Position numbers and translations under genes: made by a program. Positions 37,066-46,941 of a DNA stretch of 64,000 nucleotides are shown in pieces. Under the pieces are notes generated by a model. It was not told the DNA's origin, did no database searches, and saw only the letters and a list, made by a program, of their open reading frames with translations. The first letter of the stretch is position 1. Every line of letters starts with the position of its first letter. The stretch comes from JANXQG01 sp963824275 (lineage in GTDB: Bacteria; Planctomycetota; Planctomycetia; Pirellulales; Thermoguttaceae): positions 372,001-436,000 of the forward strand of contig CAWGOT010000007.1 in NCBI GenBank assembly GCA_963824275.1, read 5' to 3'.

Positions 37066-37481
37066 CAAGGATGTACCCATCTTGCTTTCTCCAGGCAGGT
37101 TTCGAACACGGGCCCCATCGCCCGCATGAACTGCACGTTGCGTAATTGTACACGATGCCGGTGCGGTTATTCAGGGCCAAAGGCCTGGTTTTTCACCAAG
37201 CGAAGGCCATGGCCCTGGGAAAAAGGCTCCAAAACGACGCAAAAGGGCCGAAGGCCGGGCAAATCTCCTTGGCAGACTTGCGGGCACCCTGAGAAAGAAC
37301 AGTTTCGACAGAGAACTGGAGGGCAGAAGAATAGGAAAAAGAAGGCGACTGGGGCCAAAAGTCGAATAACCAAGTGGTTGTCAGGGCGGTCCCGACATTG
37401 GATAATAGAATGGTTGTATGACGCTTGGCCAATCGGTTTGCGCGGCGGCTCGCCAGGGGAACCGCCCGCTAGGAATCCAAT
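37066..37481. other. Gene-free stretch
   Basis: About 400 bases between the divergent pectate lyase and the exported protein. Only short frames without ribosome sites; I see no repeat or RNA gene. It must hold promoters for both neighbours. Confidence 0.5.
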
Positions 37482-38669
37482 ATGCTAGTCACGATGCACA
37501 CTCAGCGATTCGGCTTTATTTCGCTCCTGCTGCTTGCCAGCATCGCAACCTCCGCGGAGGCGGCGGCCGACGAGCCGGCCAACGAGGCGGAGGCCCGAGG
37601 GCTGGCACAGGCCTTCGAGAAGGCCGTAATGTCCAGTGACGCGGCCGCCGTTCGCGCCGCCTTCGATATCGCCGCCCTCAACCGGCGGGCGCTGGGCAAA
37701 CCCGCTGACCCGGACGCAGCGCCGGCCGGGCGCGATACTGCCCTGGCGTCGGGCGCAAGCGCGGCGATCAGTGATTTCGTCGGCGTCGGCCGGCCCCAAA
37801 TCGAGCAGGGGGCCAGTTTCGGGCTGTTGCACCTGTACCATGACGGCGACGAACAACGGGCCCTCTTTCGGCTGATTTATCCCAACGGCGGCGTCGGCTA
37901 TCTGGATTGCATCTGCGTGCGGCACGCCGAGGGAAAACTGCGAATCGACGACGCCTACTCCTTCGAAGCAGGAGAAATGCTCTCCGAGAACCTGCGTCGC
38001 AAGCTCTGGCTGGCAAGCGAAAAAAACGCCCCGCCGCCTGCGCCGGCGGCTGAGGGGTCCATCAGCGACGGCACGATGCTCGCCACGGCCTTGCGCGAAA
38101 TCAAGACGCGGATCAACGGCGCAAAGTACCAAGGCGCTGGACATCAGCAACCGCCTGCCCGAACGCCTGCAGAAGGACAAGGCCGTGCTGGGCATGCGGC
38201 TGCAAGCCGCCCGCGGCTTGAAGGGCGAACCCTACGATGAAGCGATTCGCGCCTACCGCAAGGCGTATCCCGACGAGCGGAACCTGGACCTGGTCATGAT
38301 CGACGCCTATTCTGCGCACAAGCTCTTCGATCGGGTCCTGGCCAGCATCGACGGACTGGATCGCACGCTGGGCGGCGACCCGTATTTGGACACCATGCGG
38401 AGCCAGGCGTATTTCCAGAAGGGCGACCTTGCCGCCGCGAAGCGCTGCGCCGGAAAGAGATCGAGGCCGAGCCCGACTTGCCGGCGGCGTACTTCTGCGG
38501 GCTGGCGATTTCGCTCAAGGAGAAGGATTTTGCCGCGACCAGCGCGCTGTTGACGACGGTCCGCGACAAGTTTCCCCGGCGGATGCCCGTATTGAAGGAC
38601 AATCCCGATTTTGCCGAATACGTGAAGTCGCCACAGTATAGCACTTGGGCGAATGCCAAGAAGCCGTAA
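37482..38669 (+). CDS. Exported protein with TPR-like C-terminal half (frameshifted)
   Basis: About 395 residues across two shifts (near 38140 and 38450). Signal peptide around RFGFISLLLLASIATSAEA; the start could be 37482 or the ATG at 37494. The first part (DEPANEAEARGLAQAFEKAV, FRLIYPNGGVGYLDCICV, GKLRIDDAYSFEAGEML) looks like a small alpha/beta domain related to SnoaL-like or DUF-type proteins. The second part has TPR texture: YRKAYPDERNLDLVMIDAYS, YLDTMRSQAYFQKGDLAAAK, LPAAYFCGLAISLKEKDF. Periplasmic location likely. No catalytic motif. Confidence 0.65.
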
Positions 38670-38716
38670 AAGTACCAGTAAGTTGACCGCCGAGATCGCT
38701 TTACACGATTGGCAAC

Positions 38717-39388
38717 TTGGAGAGATACTTCAAGTATGGGTGCGGATGCATGCGACAGCAACGACGAAAAACGACGCCTCGTGTCCGAGATGGAAAGGTC
38801 CAGCGGAAAAACCGGACGGATCTGTCACCGCACTACTCAAATACGCGGCTTGATCGGCCTGCCGTGGTTCGCCAAAGGCCTGGACAAGGGCATCGGCACC
38901 TGCTGACCAGGCCGCAGCTCTACCAGTTCATCGACCTGTTGCCGGATTGGGCAGAGCTGTCCCTTGGTCTGAACGCCGTGCTTCTCGCGCCTGCCAGCCG
39001 TACGGCAATGGGATGGCACAAGCCCGGCGTCGTCGCCATTTGCGCGTGGGAGCGTGAGCTGACGTGCGAGTGGGACATGGATTTCATCGAGGCGCATCGC
39101 CACGTGCTGGATCGCTTGGACGTCCCCATAGAGCCAGTTTTCGATACGCCCGAGGATGAAGAATGCTGTCGCCCGAAGTTGTTCTCACAGGTTTGCCGGT
39201 TTACTGAGGAATCAGCACGCGGCTTCCAGTTAATGCACGTCTTCCTGCACGAATTGGGCCATCACCACGATCGAATGACAACGCGGTCCAAGCGGTTCGC
39301 CAGTCGAGGCGAAGGCTATGCAGAGCACTATGCCAATCGCTACGCGGACCGAATCTGGCAAAGGTATCTTGAGCTGTTTGGCTGGTAG
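38717..39388 (+). CDS. Putative zinc metallopeptidase (HExxH), function unknown
   Basis: 223 residues from TTG 38717; ATG 38750 is a better codon but no clear ribosome site supports either. The C-terminal part has MHVFLHELGHHHDRM, an HExxH zinc site with an extra His, and, 20 residues on, GEGYAEHYANRYAD, whose Glu would be the third ligand, as in ImmA/IrrE-like and other gluzincin-type proteins. Upstream: LPDWAELSLGLNAVLL, WHKPGVVAICAWERELT. The N-terminus is very basic and may be partly out of frame. No signal peptide. Not recognisable as a named family. Confidence 0.6.
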   Translation: MERYFKYGCGCMRQQRRKTTPRVRDGKVQRKNRTDLSPHYSNTRLDRPAVVRQRPGQGHRHLLTRPQLYQFIDLLPDWAELSLGLNAVLLAPASRTAMGWHKPGVVAICAWERELTCEWDMDFIEAHRHVLDRLDVPIEPVFDTPEDEECCRPKLFSQVCRFTEESARGFQLMHVFLHELGHHHDRMTTRSKRFASRGEGYAEHYANRYADRIWQRYLELFGW

Positions 39389-39495
39389 CCGGAGATTCTC
39401 CAGCGGAATCTGGCCCACAAGCACCGGCACATTGTCGGGCACCTACAGAACGTCGACGGGCAGTCGCGGCCGAACATCGTTTGGGAACTACGCGC

Positions 39496-39523
39496 TTGAC
39501 TTTGTGTGTACGATAAGTATACT
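39496..39523 (+). promoter_or_regulatory. Sigma-70-like promoter of the HicB-type gene
   Basis: TTGACT at 39496-39501 and TATACT at 39518-39523, spaced by 16 bases, 30 bases before the ATG. Near-consensus, which is rare in this GC-rich window. The RHH domain of the downstream protein may bind here. Confidence 0.6.
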
Positions 39524-39553
39524 GTTCAAACAGGCAGGATGGAGCGATAAACC

Positions 39554-40015
39554 ATGAACTATCCGATCGTTCTCCACAAGGATCGCGATTCCGACTACGG
39601 CGTCACCGTGCCCGACCTGCCGGGATGTTTCTCGGCCGGCAAAACGGTCGATGAAGCATTGGCGATGGCCAAGGAAGCGATCGAGTTGCACCGGGAGGGG
39701 CTGATTCACGAGGGACAGCCGATCCCGCGCCCGGGCGGCATCGAGCAGTATCAGCAAAGCGCGGATTATCGTGGCGGCACCTGGGCGCTGGTGAGCATCG
39801 ATCCCGCCGGGCTGCGCGTGAACGCGAAGCGCATCAACATTACAATCCCCGAGCGGATCCTGGATGCGATCGACCGATTCAGCCAAAAACGAGGACAAAC
39901 GCGCTCCGGTTTCCTGGTCGAAGCCGCAACGGAGCATATGGGTCGCGCCGGGCGCCGCTCGCCGTCCGGGCGCGCGAAACCATCGGCCAAGGCCCGTCAA
40001 GCGAACGGCAAGTAA
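39554..40015 (+). CDS. hicB: HicB-type antitoxin with ribbon-helix-helix domain
   Basis: 153 residues. N-terminal HicB fold: YPIVLHKDRDSDYGVTVPDL, PGCFSAGKTVDEALAMAKEA. C-terminal RHH DNA-binding domain: RINITIPERILDAIDRFSQK, TRSGFLVEAATEHM, followed by a basic tail. HicB neutralises HicA ribonuclease and represses the operon. I find no HicA reading frame in the 165 bases upstream nor in the following gap, so it appears orphaned. A near-consensus promoter precedes it. Confidence 0.85.
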   Translation: MNYPIVLHKDRDSDYGVTVPDLPGCFSAGKTVDEALAMAKEAIELHREGLIHEGQPIPRPGGIEQYQQSADYRGGTWALVSIDPAGLRVNAKRINITIPERILDAIDRFSQKRGQTRSGFLVEAATEHMGRAGRRSPSGRAKPSAKARQANGK

Positions 40016-40062
40016 ATGCAGAATCTGCTATCCGTCGGCCCGAAAAACAGGCACGCGGCATC

Positions 40063-41313
40063 CTACGGGGCCGGCTTTCCAAAGCAGAAGAGGTGCTCGA
40101 AGCCCCGCAGGAAGACCTGCCCGTCGCTGATGGCGGGCGAGGCATAGCACTTCTCGCCCAACTCGAATTGCGCCACGCGCTCGAACTTCGCGCCCGGCTT
40201 GATGACGTTGATCTGGCCCTTGGCGTTGACGAAATAGACCAGTCCTTCGATCAGCACCGGCGAGGCGAAGTGCGCGCCGAGCCGCTCCTGCCAGAGCACC
40301 TTGCCCGTGGCAGCGTCGTAGCAGAACGTCTGGCCGCTGGAATTGATCGTGTACAGGAAATCGCCCGCAGCGAGGAAGGAGGGGATGGCGGGCGTTCCCT
40401 TGGTATCGCGCCAGGCGACGCGGGTCTGGGTCACGTCGCCGCTTCCATCGGGCCTGATGGCCACGATCTGGGTTTTGGGATAGGTGCTGGCGGCATAAAT
40501 CAGGCCGGCCTTTTCGCTGTAGACCGGGGTGGCAACGAATTCCTGCGAGGGCCCGTCCACCGTCCAGAACGGCTTGCCGGTTTCCGGATCGAAGCTGGTC
40601 ACGCAGCGGTCGCCGCACTGGATCATCTGCAGGCGGCCCGCCATCTCGCGGATCAGCGGGGCGGCGTAGCTGATCCCTTCGTGGCTGCGATCGAGCCGCC
40701 ACAGCGTCCGCCCGTCGTCAGGGCTCAAGGCGATCAGAAAGGACTTGCCCTTGCTGTCGCAATCGACGATCAGTTTGTCCTTGTAGAGCACGGGCGCGGT
40801 GCTGAACCCCCACTCGCTGGAATGGGTGCCCGGCCGGACCAACCAGACCTGCTTTCCGTCAGCCAGGTCATGCGCGGCGATGATGATTTCGTCGCCGACG
40901 CGGAACGTGACATAGACCCGTTTGCCGTCGGTGACGGGCGTGCAGGAAGCATAGCTGTTCTCGGTATGCGTCGGCCCCAATGGGCCATGCGCGACCGTTT
41001 GTTGCCAGAGGATCTTGCCCGTCGAGCGCTCGACACTCAGCAGCAGGCGGTCGAGTTTCTCGGGCAGGGCGGTTGCCGTGACGATCCACTCGCCCCACAC
41101 GATCGGCGAGGCATGTCCGGCGCCGGGCAGCGCGGTCTTCCAGACCAAGTTGGCGGCGTTCCACTGGGACGGGACGTTTTTTTCCAGGCAGGTGCCGTCG
41201 CCGCGCGGGCCGCGCCATGAGGGCCAGTTCTCCGCGTTCGCGGAAGTTGGGAAGCTCAGGGCGCCGACCAGAAGGGCGGCGATCAGGATGCGACCGGTGG
41301 GATGGGGCTTCAT
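40063..41313 (-). CDS. Exported PQQ-like beta-propeller protein
   Basis: 416 residues, intact. Signal peptide ILIAALLVGALSFPTSANA; the mature protein begins WPSWRGPRGDGTC, the hallmark of planctomycete PQQ-like propellers. Repeated blades end in the W-docking motif: STGKILWQQTV, LADGKQVWLVRP, DDGRTLWRLDRS, ETGKPFWTVDG, ATGKVLWQERLG. These proteins may bind no PQQ and act as scaffolds or as outer-membrane assembly factors (BamB-like). A role in polysaccharide breakdown is possible from context only. The promoter lies in the 214-base gap shared with the GH31 gene. Confidence 0.85.
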   Translation of the reverse strand: MKPHPTGRILIAALLVGALSFPTSANAENWPSWRGPRGDGTCLEKNVPSQWNAANLVWKTALPGAGHASPIVWGEWIVTATALPEKLDRLLLSVERSTGKILWQQTVAHGPLGPTHTENSYASCTPVTDGKRVYVTFRVGDEIIIAAHDLADGKQVWLVRPGTHSSEWGFSTAPVLYKDKLIVDCDSKGKSFLIALSPDDGRTLWRLDRSHEGISYAAPLIREMAGRLQMIQCGDRCVTSFDPETGKPFWTVDGPSQEFVATPVYSEKAGLIYAASTYPKTQIVAIRPDGSGDVTQTRVAWRDTKGTPAIPSFLAAGDFLYTINSSGQTFCYDAATGKVLWQERLGAHFASPVLIEGLVYFVNAKGQINVIKPGAKFERVAQFELGEKCYASPAISDGQVFLRGFEHLFCFGKPAP

Positions 41314-41527
41314 GGGTCTTTCGGGGTGGGTAGGAGTTGGATGGGGGCCGTACGTTGGGCAAACACGAAGCAGTATTCAGCATACTTGCGCCGCTGGAGA
41401 TTGGGAATGGCACGGGCCATTCTCGGAAGTGGACCACTTACCTTAGGACCGGCATCTTGCACGCCAGTTCCTCCTGGTTTAGACTGAGTCCTATGGGAGA
41501 GTAAAATCAGACTTGGGAGACGCCTTT

Positions 41528-43953
41528 ATGAATCGCTACCAACCCCCCGCATGGTTCCTTCTCTGCGCCGCGGTGGCGCTGGTACCGCGCTCGCCGCTGA
41601 TGGCCCAGGTGGATCGTCATCCAGGTCTCATGAGCGACCTCGTCGACGTCAGCGGCGATTTCCGCGAGTACCGCAACACGTTTTTCCTCGCCGACAAACT
41701 GTCGGGCTTCGACCCCAGCGCGGGAACAGGCTCCATCACTTGGGTTCGGAACCAGCTTTACCCCCGCATCGCCTTCAGCAACATGGAAAACGTGTTGCAG
41801 CCTTTCAACGGCGTCACGTTTCCCGAGGGCGAATACGCCATCAACCCGGTGCTGCCGTTTCGCATCCAGTTCGTTTCGCCGCGGACGGTCCGCATCCGCA
41901 TTCAGACCGGCCCGGGACCCGGAGTACCGGGTGCCCCGGGGCCGGAGCAGCCGTCACCGATGCTCGTGGGCGAGCCTCCGCGCGACACGTCCTGGAAGAT
42001 GACGCCCGTCGCCGGCGGCTACCGCTACGCCAGCGCGGCGGGGTCCGTCACCATTCTGGAAAACCCCTGGCATGTCGAAATCCGCGATGCACAAGGCCGC
42101 ATCCTCACGCGGACCAACCACACGTCGGACTATCGCGACCCAGCTCGAACCGGCCTTGCCCTTCGCCTTTATCCGCCGCTCTTCGGACTACTCCCGCAGC
42201 GTGGCGGCGGTGTTCTCCCTTTCCCCTGGCGAGAAGCTGTTCGGCGGCGGCGAGTCGTTCACCCGGCTCGACAAGCGCGGCCAGAAGCTGGTGCTGTGGA
42301 GCAACGACGCCAACGGCGTCGAGAGCAACCGCATGTACAAGCCGATCCCGTTCTTCATGAGCAACCGCGGCTACGGCATGTTCGTCCACACTTCGGCGCC
42401 GGCCACCTTCGATTTCGGCGCCTCCGTGGGCAACGTCAACCAACTCCTGCTGGGCGACGATGAGCTCGACCTGTTCGTGTTTCTGGGCGCAGCCCAAGGA
42501 GATCCTCGACGAGTACACTAAGCTCACCGGAAAGGCATCCATGCCGCCGCTGTGGTCCTTCGGGTTGTGGATGAGCCGCATCAGCTACTACTCCGAAGCC
42601 GAGGAAACCCGCGCCGTGGCCGCCAAGCTCCGCCAGAACCGCATCCCCGACGACGTCATCCACATGGACACCGGCTGGTTCGAAACCGACTGGCGCTGCG
42701 ATTACCAATTCTCTGCCACGCGTTTCAAGGACCCCGCCAAGATGATCGCCGACCTGAAACGCGACGGCTTCCACATCTCGCTCTGGCAGCTTCCCTATTT
42801 CGTGCCCGAAGAATTCGCTCTTTCCCGAGATCCTGGCGAAGGGGCTGGCCGTGAAAGACGGCAAGGGCAACCTGCCGTATGAGGACGCCGTGCTCGATTT
42901 CACCAACCCGGCCACGGTGGCGTGGTACCAGGAGAAGATCGGCGGCCTGCTGAAGATGGGCGTGGGCGCGATCAAGGTGGATTTTGGCGAGGCCGCGCCG
43001 CTGACCGGCGTGTACGCCAACGGCCGCAGCGGCTTCTACGAGCACAATCTCTACCCGCTGCGCTACAACAAGGCCGTGGCCGAAATCACCCGGCAGATCT
43101 CCGGTGAGAACATCATGTGGGCGCGCAGCGCCTGGGCCGGCAGCCAGCGTTATCCGCTGCATTGGGGCGGCGATTCCGGCGGCAGGATGGCGGCATGGCG
43201 GCGACCTTCCGTGGCGGCCTCTCCTTCGGCATCAGCGGCTTCACCTTCTGGAGTCACGACATCGGCGGCTTCGCAGCCAGGACCCCCGAAGAACTGTACC
43301 GCCGCTGGATGCCGTTCGGGATGCTGACCTCCCACAGCCGCTGCCACGGGACTCCTCCCAAGGAGCCTTGGGAGTACAGCGCCGCGTTCCTGGACGATTT
43401 CCGCCGCGCCGACGAGATGAAGTACAAGTTGATGCCCTACGTTTACGCCCAGGCCAAAGACGCCAGCCAGCGCGGCCTGCCAATGGTGCGTGCGCTGTTT
43501 ATCGAATACCCGGACGACCCCGGCTCGTGGCTCGTGGACGATGAGTACCTCTTCGGTTCGGACATGCTGGTGGCGCCGTTGATGGAATCGGGCATCACCG
43601 GCCGCGACGTCTACCTGCCGCCCGGCCAGTGGATCGATTACCAGACGGGCAAGATTTACGCTGGCGGCTGGCAGAAGATTGAGGCCGGTCAGATCCCCGT
43701 GGTGGCGCTGGTCCGCGAAGGCGCGGCGATTCCGCACATGAAGCTGGCGCAATCCACCGCGCAGATGGATTGGTCGAACCTGGAACTGGTGGTCTATGCC
43801 GCCAATGCCACACGTGCCCGGGGGATGATCTGCCTGCCCTCCGATAACGTCTTGCACTCGGTGGAAGTAAGCAAGCGGGATGGCAACTTCGCCCTGACCG
43901 CGAACCCCCTGGCGGGCAAGGCGACGATCACGGTAAGACCGTACGCGCGCTGA
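41528..43953 (+). CDS. GH31 glycosidase, alpha-xylosidase (YicI) type, secreted, frameshifted
   Basis: About 808 residues across at least four shifts (near 42130, 42495, 42830, 43190). Signal peptide WFLLCAAVALVPRSPLMA from ATG 41528. N-terminal beta-sandwich, then the (beta/alpha)8 barrel: PPLWSFGLWMSRISYYSE, VIHMDTGWFETDWRCDY, the nucleophile segment AIKVDFGEAAP, MWARSAWAGSQRYPLHWGGDS with the acid/base Asp, and ISGFTFWSHDIGGF. KVDFGE with HWGGDS is the pattern of YicI-type alpha-xylosidases rather than alpha-glucosidases. It would remove xylose from xyloglucan oligosaccharides. Its end overlaps the convergent dihydrouridine synthase by 26 bases. Confidence 0.88.
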
Positions 43954-44954
43954 CCTCTTCACGCGGAAAGTACCTTTCCACAACGTCATGGAACTCGGCG
44001 GGCGTGACGGCCTTGCCCACGTTGGCCCGAAAGGCCCTGGCGCCGGGGCGGCCGTTGGCGTAGCAGCAGGCATACTTCCGCATGAGCACCGTGCCCTGCT
44101 GAGGGCCAAAGCGCTCGGTCAAGAAACGAAAGTGATCGAGCATCACCGCGCGCTGCTCGGCGAGGGTCGGATCGGGCGGGATCGGCTCGCCCCGCAAGGC
44201 GGCCTGCGCCTGGCGAAAGAGCCAAGGCCGATTGAGCGCCGCACGGCCAATCATCACGCCGTCAACGTCGTAACGGCGAAAGGCCTCGACAACGTCCTGG
44301 GGCGTGGAAATGTCGCCGTTGCCGATCAGCGGTATGCGGTACAGATAGGGCTTGATCCGCGAAATCGCTTCCCAATCGGCCGAGCCGCGGAACATGTCGG
44401 CAGCCGTGCGGCCGTGGACCGTCAAGGCGGCCCCGCCGGCATCCTCCACGGCCTGGGCCACGTCGCAGGCGTTGATCGTGTCGCGGCAGGCGCCAGACGG
44501 ATCTTGGCCGTCACCGGCGTCGGGCGCAGGCCCTCGCCACCGCCGCCACGATCTGCCCTACGCGGTCCGGAAAGCGGAGCAAGTACGACCCGCTGTGGGC
44601 CTTCTCCGTAACTTCCGTAACCGGACAGCCGAAGTTGATGTCCACCACGCTGACGCGGAACTCGCGGGCCAGCCGCCGGCCGACCTCAGCCATGAGCGTC
44701 GGGTTGTTGTCCCAGATCTGCGCGGCCAGCGGCCGGGGTTCGTCCAGGACGCCCCACAGCCGCTCGGGCGGATGGCCGTGACGAGAATCGATCTCCAGGA
44801 AGCCCCGCGCGCAGAACATCTCCGTGGCCGGCAGTCCGACCCCGCCATGCCGCCTTACCACCTGCCGAAAGGCATAGTTGGTAAATCCGGCCATGGGGGC
44901 CTGAAGCAGCGGCGGATCAATCACCAAAGGGCCAATTTCCAGGGGAGGAACCAT
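43928..44954 (-). CDS. tRNA-dihydrouridine synthase (frameshifted)
   Basis: About 340 residues across two shifts near 44470-44510. Start ATG 44954. FMN-binding barrel: PPLLQAPMAGFTNYAFRQV, AAQIWDNNP, VVDINFGCPVTEVTEKAHS with the catalytic Cys, GSYLLRFPDRVGQIV, LTVHGRT, IPLIGNGDI, GVMIGRAALNRPWLF and the C-terminal helical tail YACCYANGRPGAR. It reduces uridine in the D-loop of tRNA. It matches the DusB/NifR3 branch in general outline. It starts next to the AT-rich palindrome. Confidence 0.88.
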
Positions 44955-44962
44955 GGGACAAA

Positions 44963-45109
44963 AAATTCGAAATCCGAATATCGAAATCCGAAACAAATTC
45001 GAAATCGTAATAGGAAATGTTCAAAACAAACTGGATCAGCGCGTCTTAGCCATTTCCTATTCGAATTTCCGATTTGTTTCGGATTTCGATATTCGGATTT
45101 CGGATTTCC
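44963..45109. repeat. AT-rich inverted repeat of about 147 bases (TTCGGATTTCGATATTCGG)
   Basis: Left arm from 44963 reads AAATTCGAAATCCGAATATC and continues; the right arm from 45051 is its complement, CATTTCCTATTCGAATTTCC through GATATTCGGATTTCGGATTT. The arms are over 55 bases with a 28-base spacer and are far richer in A+T than the flanks. It fills the gap between the Dus and SDR-SCP2 genes and has some likeness to the gene-end repeats of planctomycete genomes. Confidence 0.85.
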
Positions 45110-45113
45110 ACCG

Positions 45114-46666
45114 CTAGCCGGCGACTTCCACCCTTGCGCCAGTTGCCGTTGCTTGCAGAACGGCCTCCAAGCGGCGGCGATCCATGCCGTTGCCTTCGAT
45201 CCGTACGCGGCCTGCCTGCACCGCTTGCGAAACGCTCAGCTCGCCCTGGACCAGGGAGTGGAACGTGGCGGAGTTCACAAGGAAAACGGCGCTGCTTCGC
45301 GGTCCCACGCCGTCGTCAATGGCCACCAGGCGGCCATCGCGCACCAGCAGCTCCCATTGGCCGCCGCCCGGGCCGTCGACCTGCATCCCCAGGTGGGCAA
45401 TCCGCGGGTCGCCGTGCGGCACCTCGCCGAAAGCGTGCAACCGCCGCCGCAAGTGGTCGTGGACGTCGAACGCCGGCTTGTACTTCGCACGGCGGACGCG
45501 GCCAAAATTCGTGCCGATGGCGTAGCGGGCAAGCTGTGACATCATCTCGCGGTCCAACGTTGGGCACGCCAGGTGCGGCGCCGCATGCAGCGTATTGGTC
45601 ATGTCGAACTGTGGGTCGTCGCGCCAGTAGGACCCGTAGATGCCCAACTGGTCGCGAAAGGTCTTGGCGAACCAATCGCCGTCGAGGTTCCAACCTGAGT
45701 CAGGATCGGCCAGGGGCGAGAGATCCTCAACGACTTCCTGCATCACGGCGGCCATCTCCAGGATCAGCGGCGGATGCGGCGAAGTGACGTGGTAGGTCGT
45801 GCCGTGGAACTCCGGCCGGCCAAGGATGTGGCACATCACGGCCGAGACCCAATCGACCGGCACGAAATTCTTGCGGTCGTCATCCCTGATCCCCAGGGCG
45901 GCCACGAGCAGATCGCCCGCCGTAGCGCCCGCGCGACTTGGCTGGCCATCGTGTGGGCGAGCTTCAGCGGCGCGTAGAAGCCGTGGTAGGTCGTCGTGTA
46001 GCCGGTCTGCGAATCGCCGACGATGATCGAAGGGCGGTAGATCGTGGGCGGGTCGAGCCAGCCTCCATGAGCACTGGCGGCCGAGCGGACGAGCATCTCC
46101 GCCTGAAGTTTCGTTTTCTCGTAGACGTTGCCCGCCGTCTGCCCGACGTTGACATCGCTTTCCAGAATGCGGCCGTTCCGCAGACCGCAGACATAGGCCG
46201 TCGACACATGGTGGTATTGCCGAATGCCGGTGCAGCGGCAGAGCTCCAGGATCCGCCGCGTGCCCTCCACGTTGGAAAGGTACGGCTCGCCATCGGGATC
46301 ATCGCCGCGAAAGACGAGGCTGGCGGCATTGTGGAAGACCGCCGTGCAATGCCCTTCAATCCAGTCCAGGGTGCGATTGTCCAATCCCAGGTCGATCTCG
46401 CTCAGATCGCCTTCGAGCACGACCGGCCGGGGGAGCACGGTTTCCAGCGCTAGTTCCCAGTGCCGCAGCAGGGTCTCGACGCGCTGCCGCGCCGACTCCG
46501 ACTTCGAGGGCCGAACGAGCACCGCCATGCGGCGTCCTGCCAACAGACAATCGCGGAGCAGATAGGAGCCCAAGAGTCCCGTTGCGCCGGTCAGAAGGTG
46601 ATAACTCGCGGTATTTTTTCTTCCTGTACCCAACGAAGAAGTCTCCGATGAAAACTTGCCCGCCAT
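45114..46666 (-). CDS. SDR (thioester-reductase-like) and SCP2-like fusion protein
   Basis: About 517 residues with one shift near 45900. The N-terminal extended SDR domain has the nucleotide motif LLTGATGLLGSYLL, FHNAASLVF, VSTAYVCG and VYEKTKLQAEML with the active Tyr-x3-Lys, then YRPSIIVG. The middle holds VDWVSAVMCHIL and HVTSPHP. The C-terminal 110 residues (QWELLVRDGRLVAID, FLVNSATFHSLVQGELSV, RVRIEGNGMDRRRLEAVL) form an SCP2/sterol-transfer-like domain. It probably reduces or rearranges a lipid-linked or carrier-linked substrate in the cytoplasm. Function not closer defined. Confidence 0.78.
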
Positions 46667-46830
46667 CCTCAGCGGGATTGGAGAAGCATTTTACCTAGAG
46701 GGGCGGATTCCCACAACCACCCCCGCTCCTGGTGGAAATCGAAGCCCAACGCAAGCGCCTTAGTTTTCCATAAAATGTTTATTCGCTTGGATTTACGAGA
46801 AGCTGCGCAGACTGAGGACCTTGCGGAAGC

Positions 46831-46941
46831 TTAGGGCAGCGCCAGAACTCGGGTTGCCAGCCCGTTGGGCGGAAAGCCCCGCGTCTCGGGTATGAACAGC
46901 GGGTCTGCTGCCTTGGCCCACCCGACCATGTGATCACTCAT
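46831..46941 (-). pseudogene. 36-codon remnant resembling GH35 active-site strand
   Basis: Starts ATG 46941, overlapping the stop of the GH35 gene by eight bases, and reads MSDHMVGWAKAADPLFIPET then RGFPPNG. ADPLFIPETRG resembles NPLFIAETSGG and NPLFVPENMG of the adjacent GH35 genes (the nucleophile strand). It may be a scrap of a lost paralogue; coincidence is not excluded. The remaining gap (to 46667) shows nothing. Confidence 0.35.
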
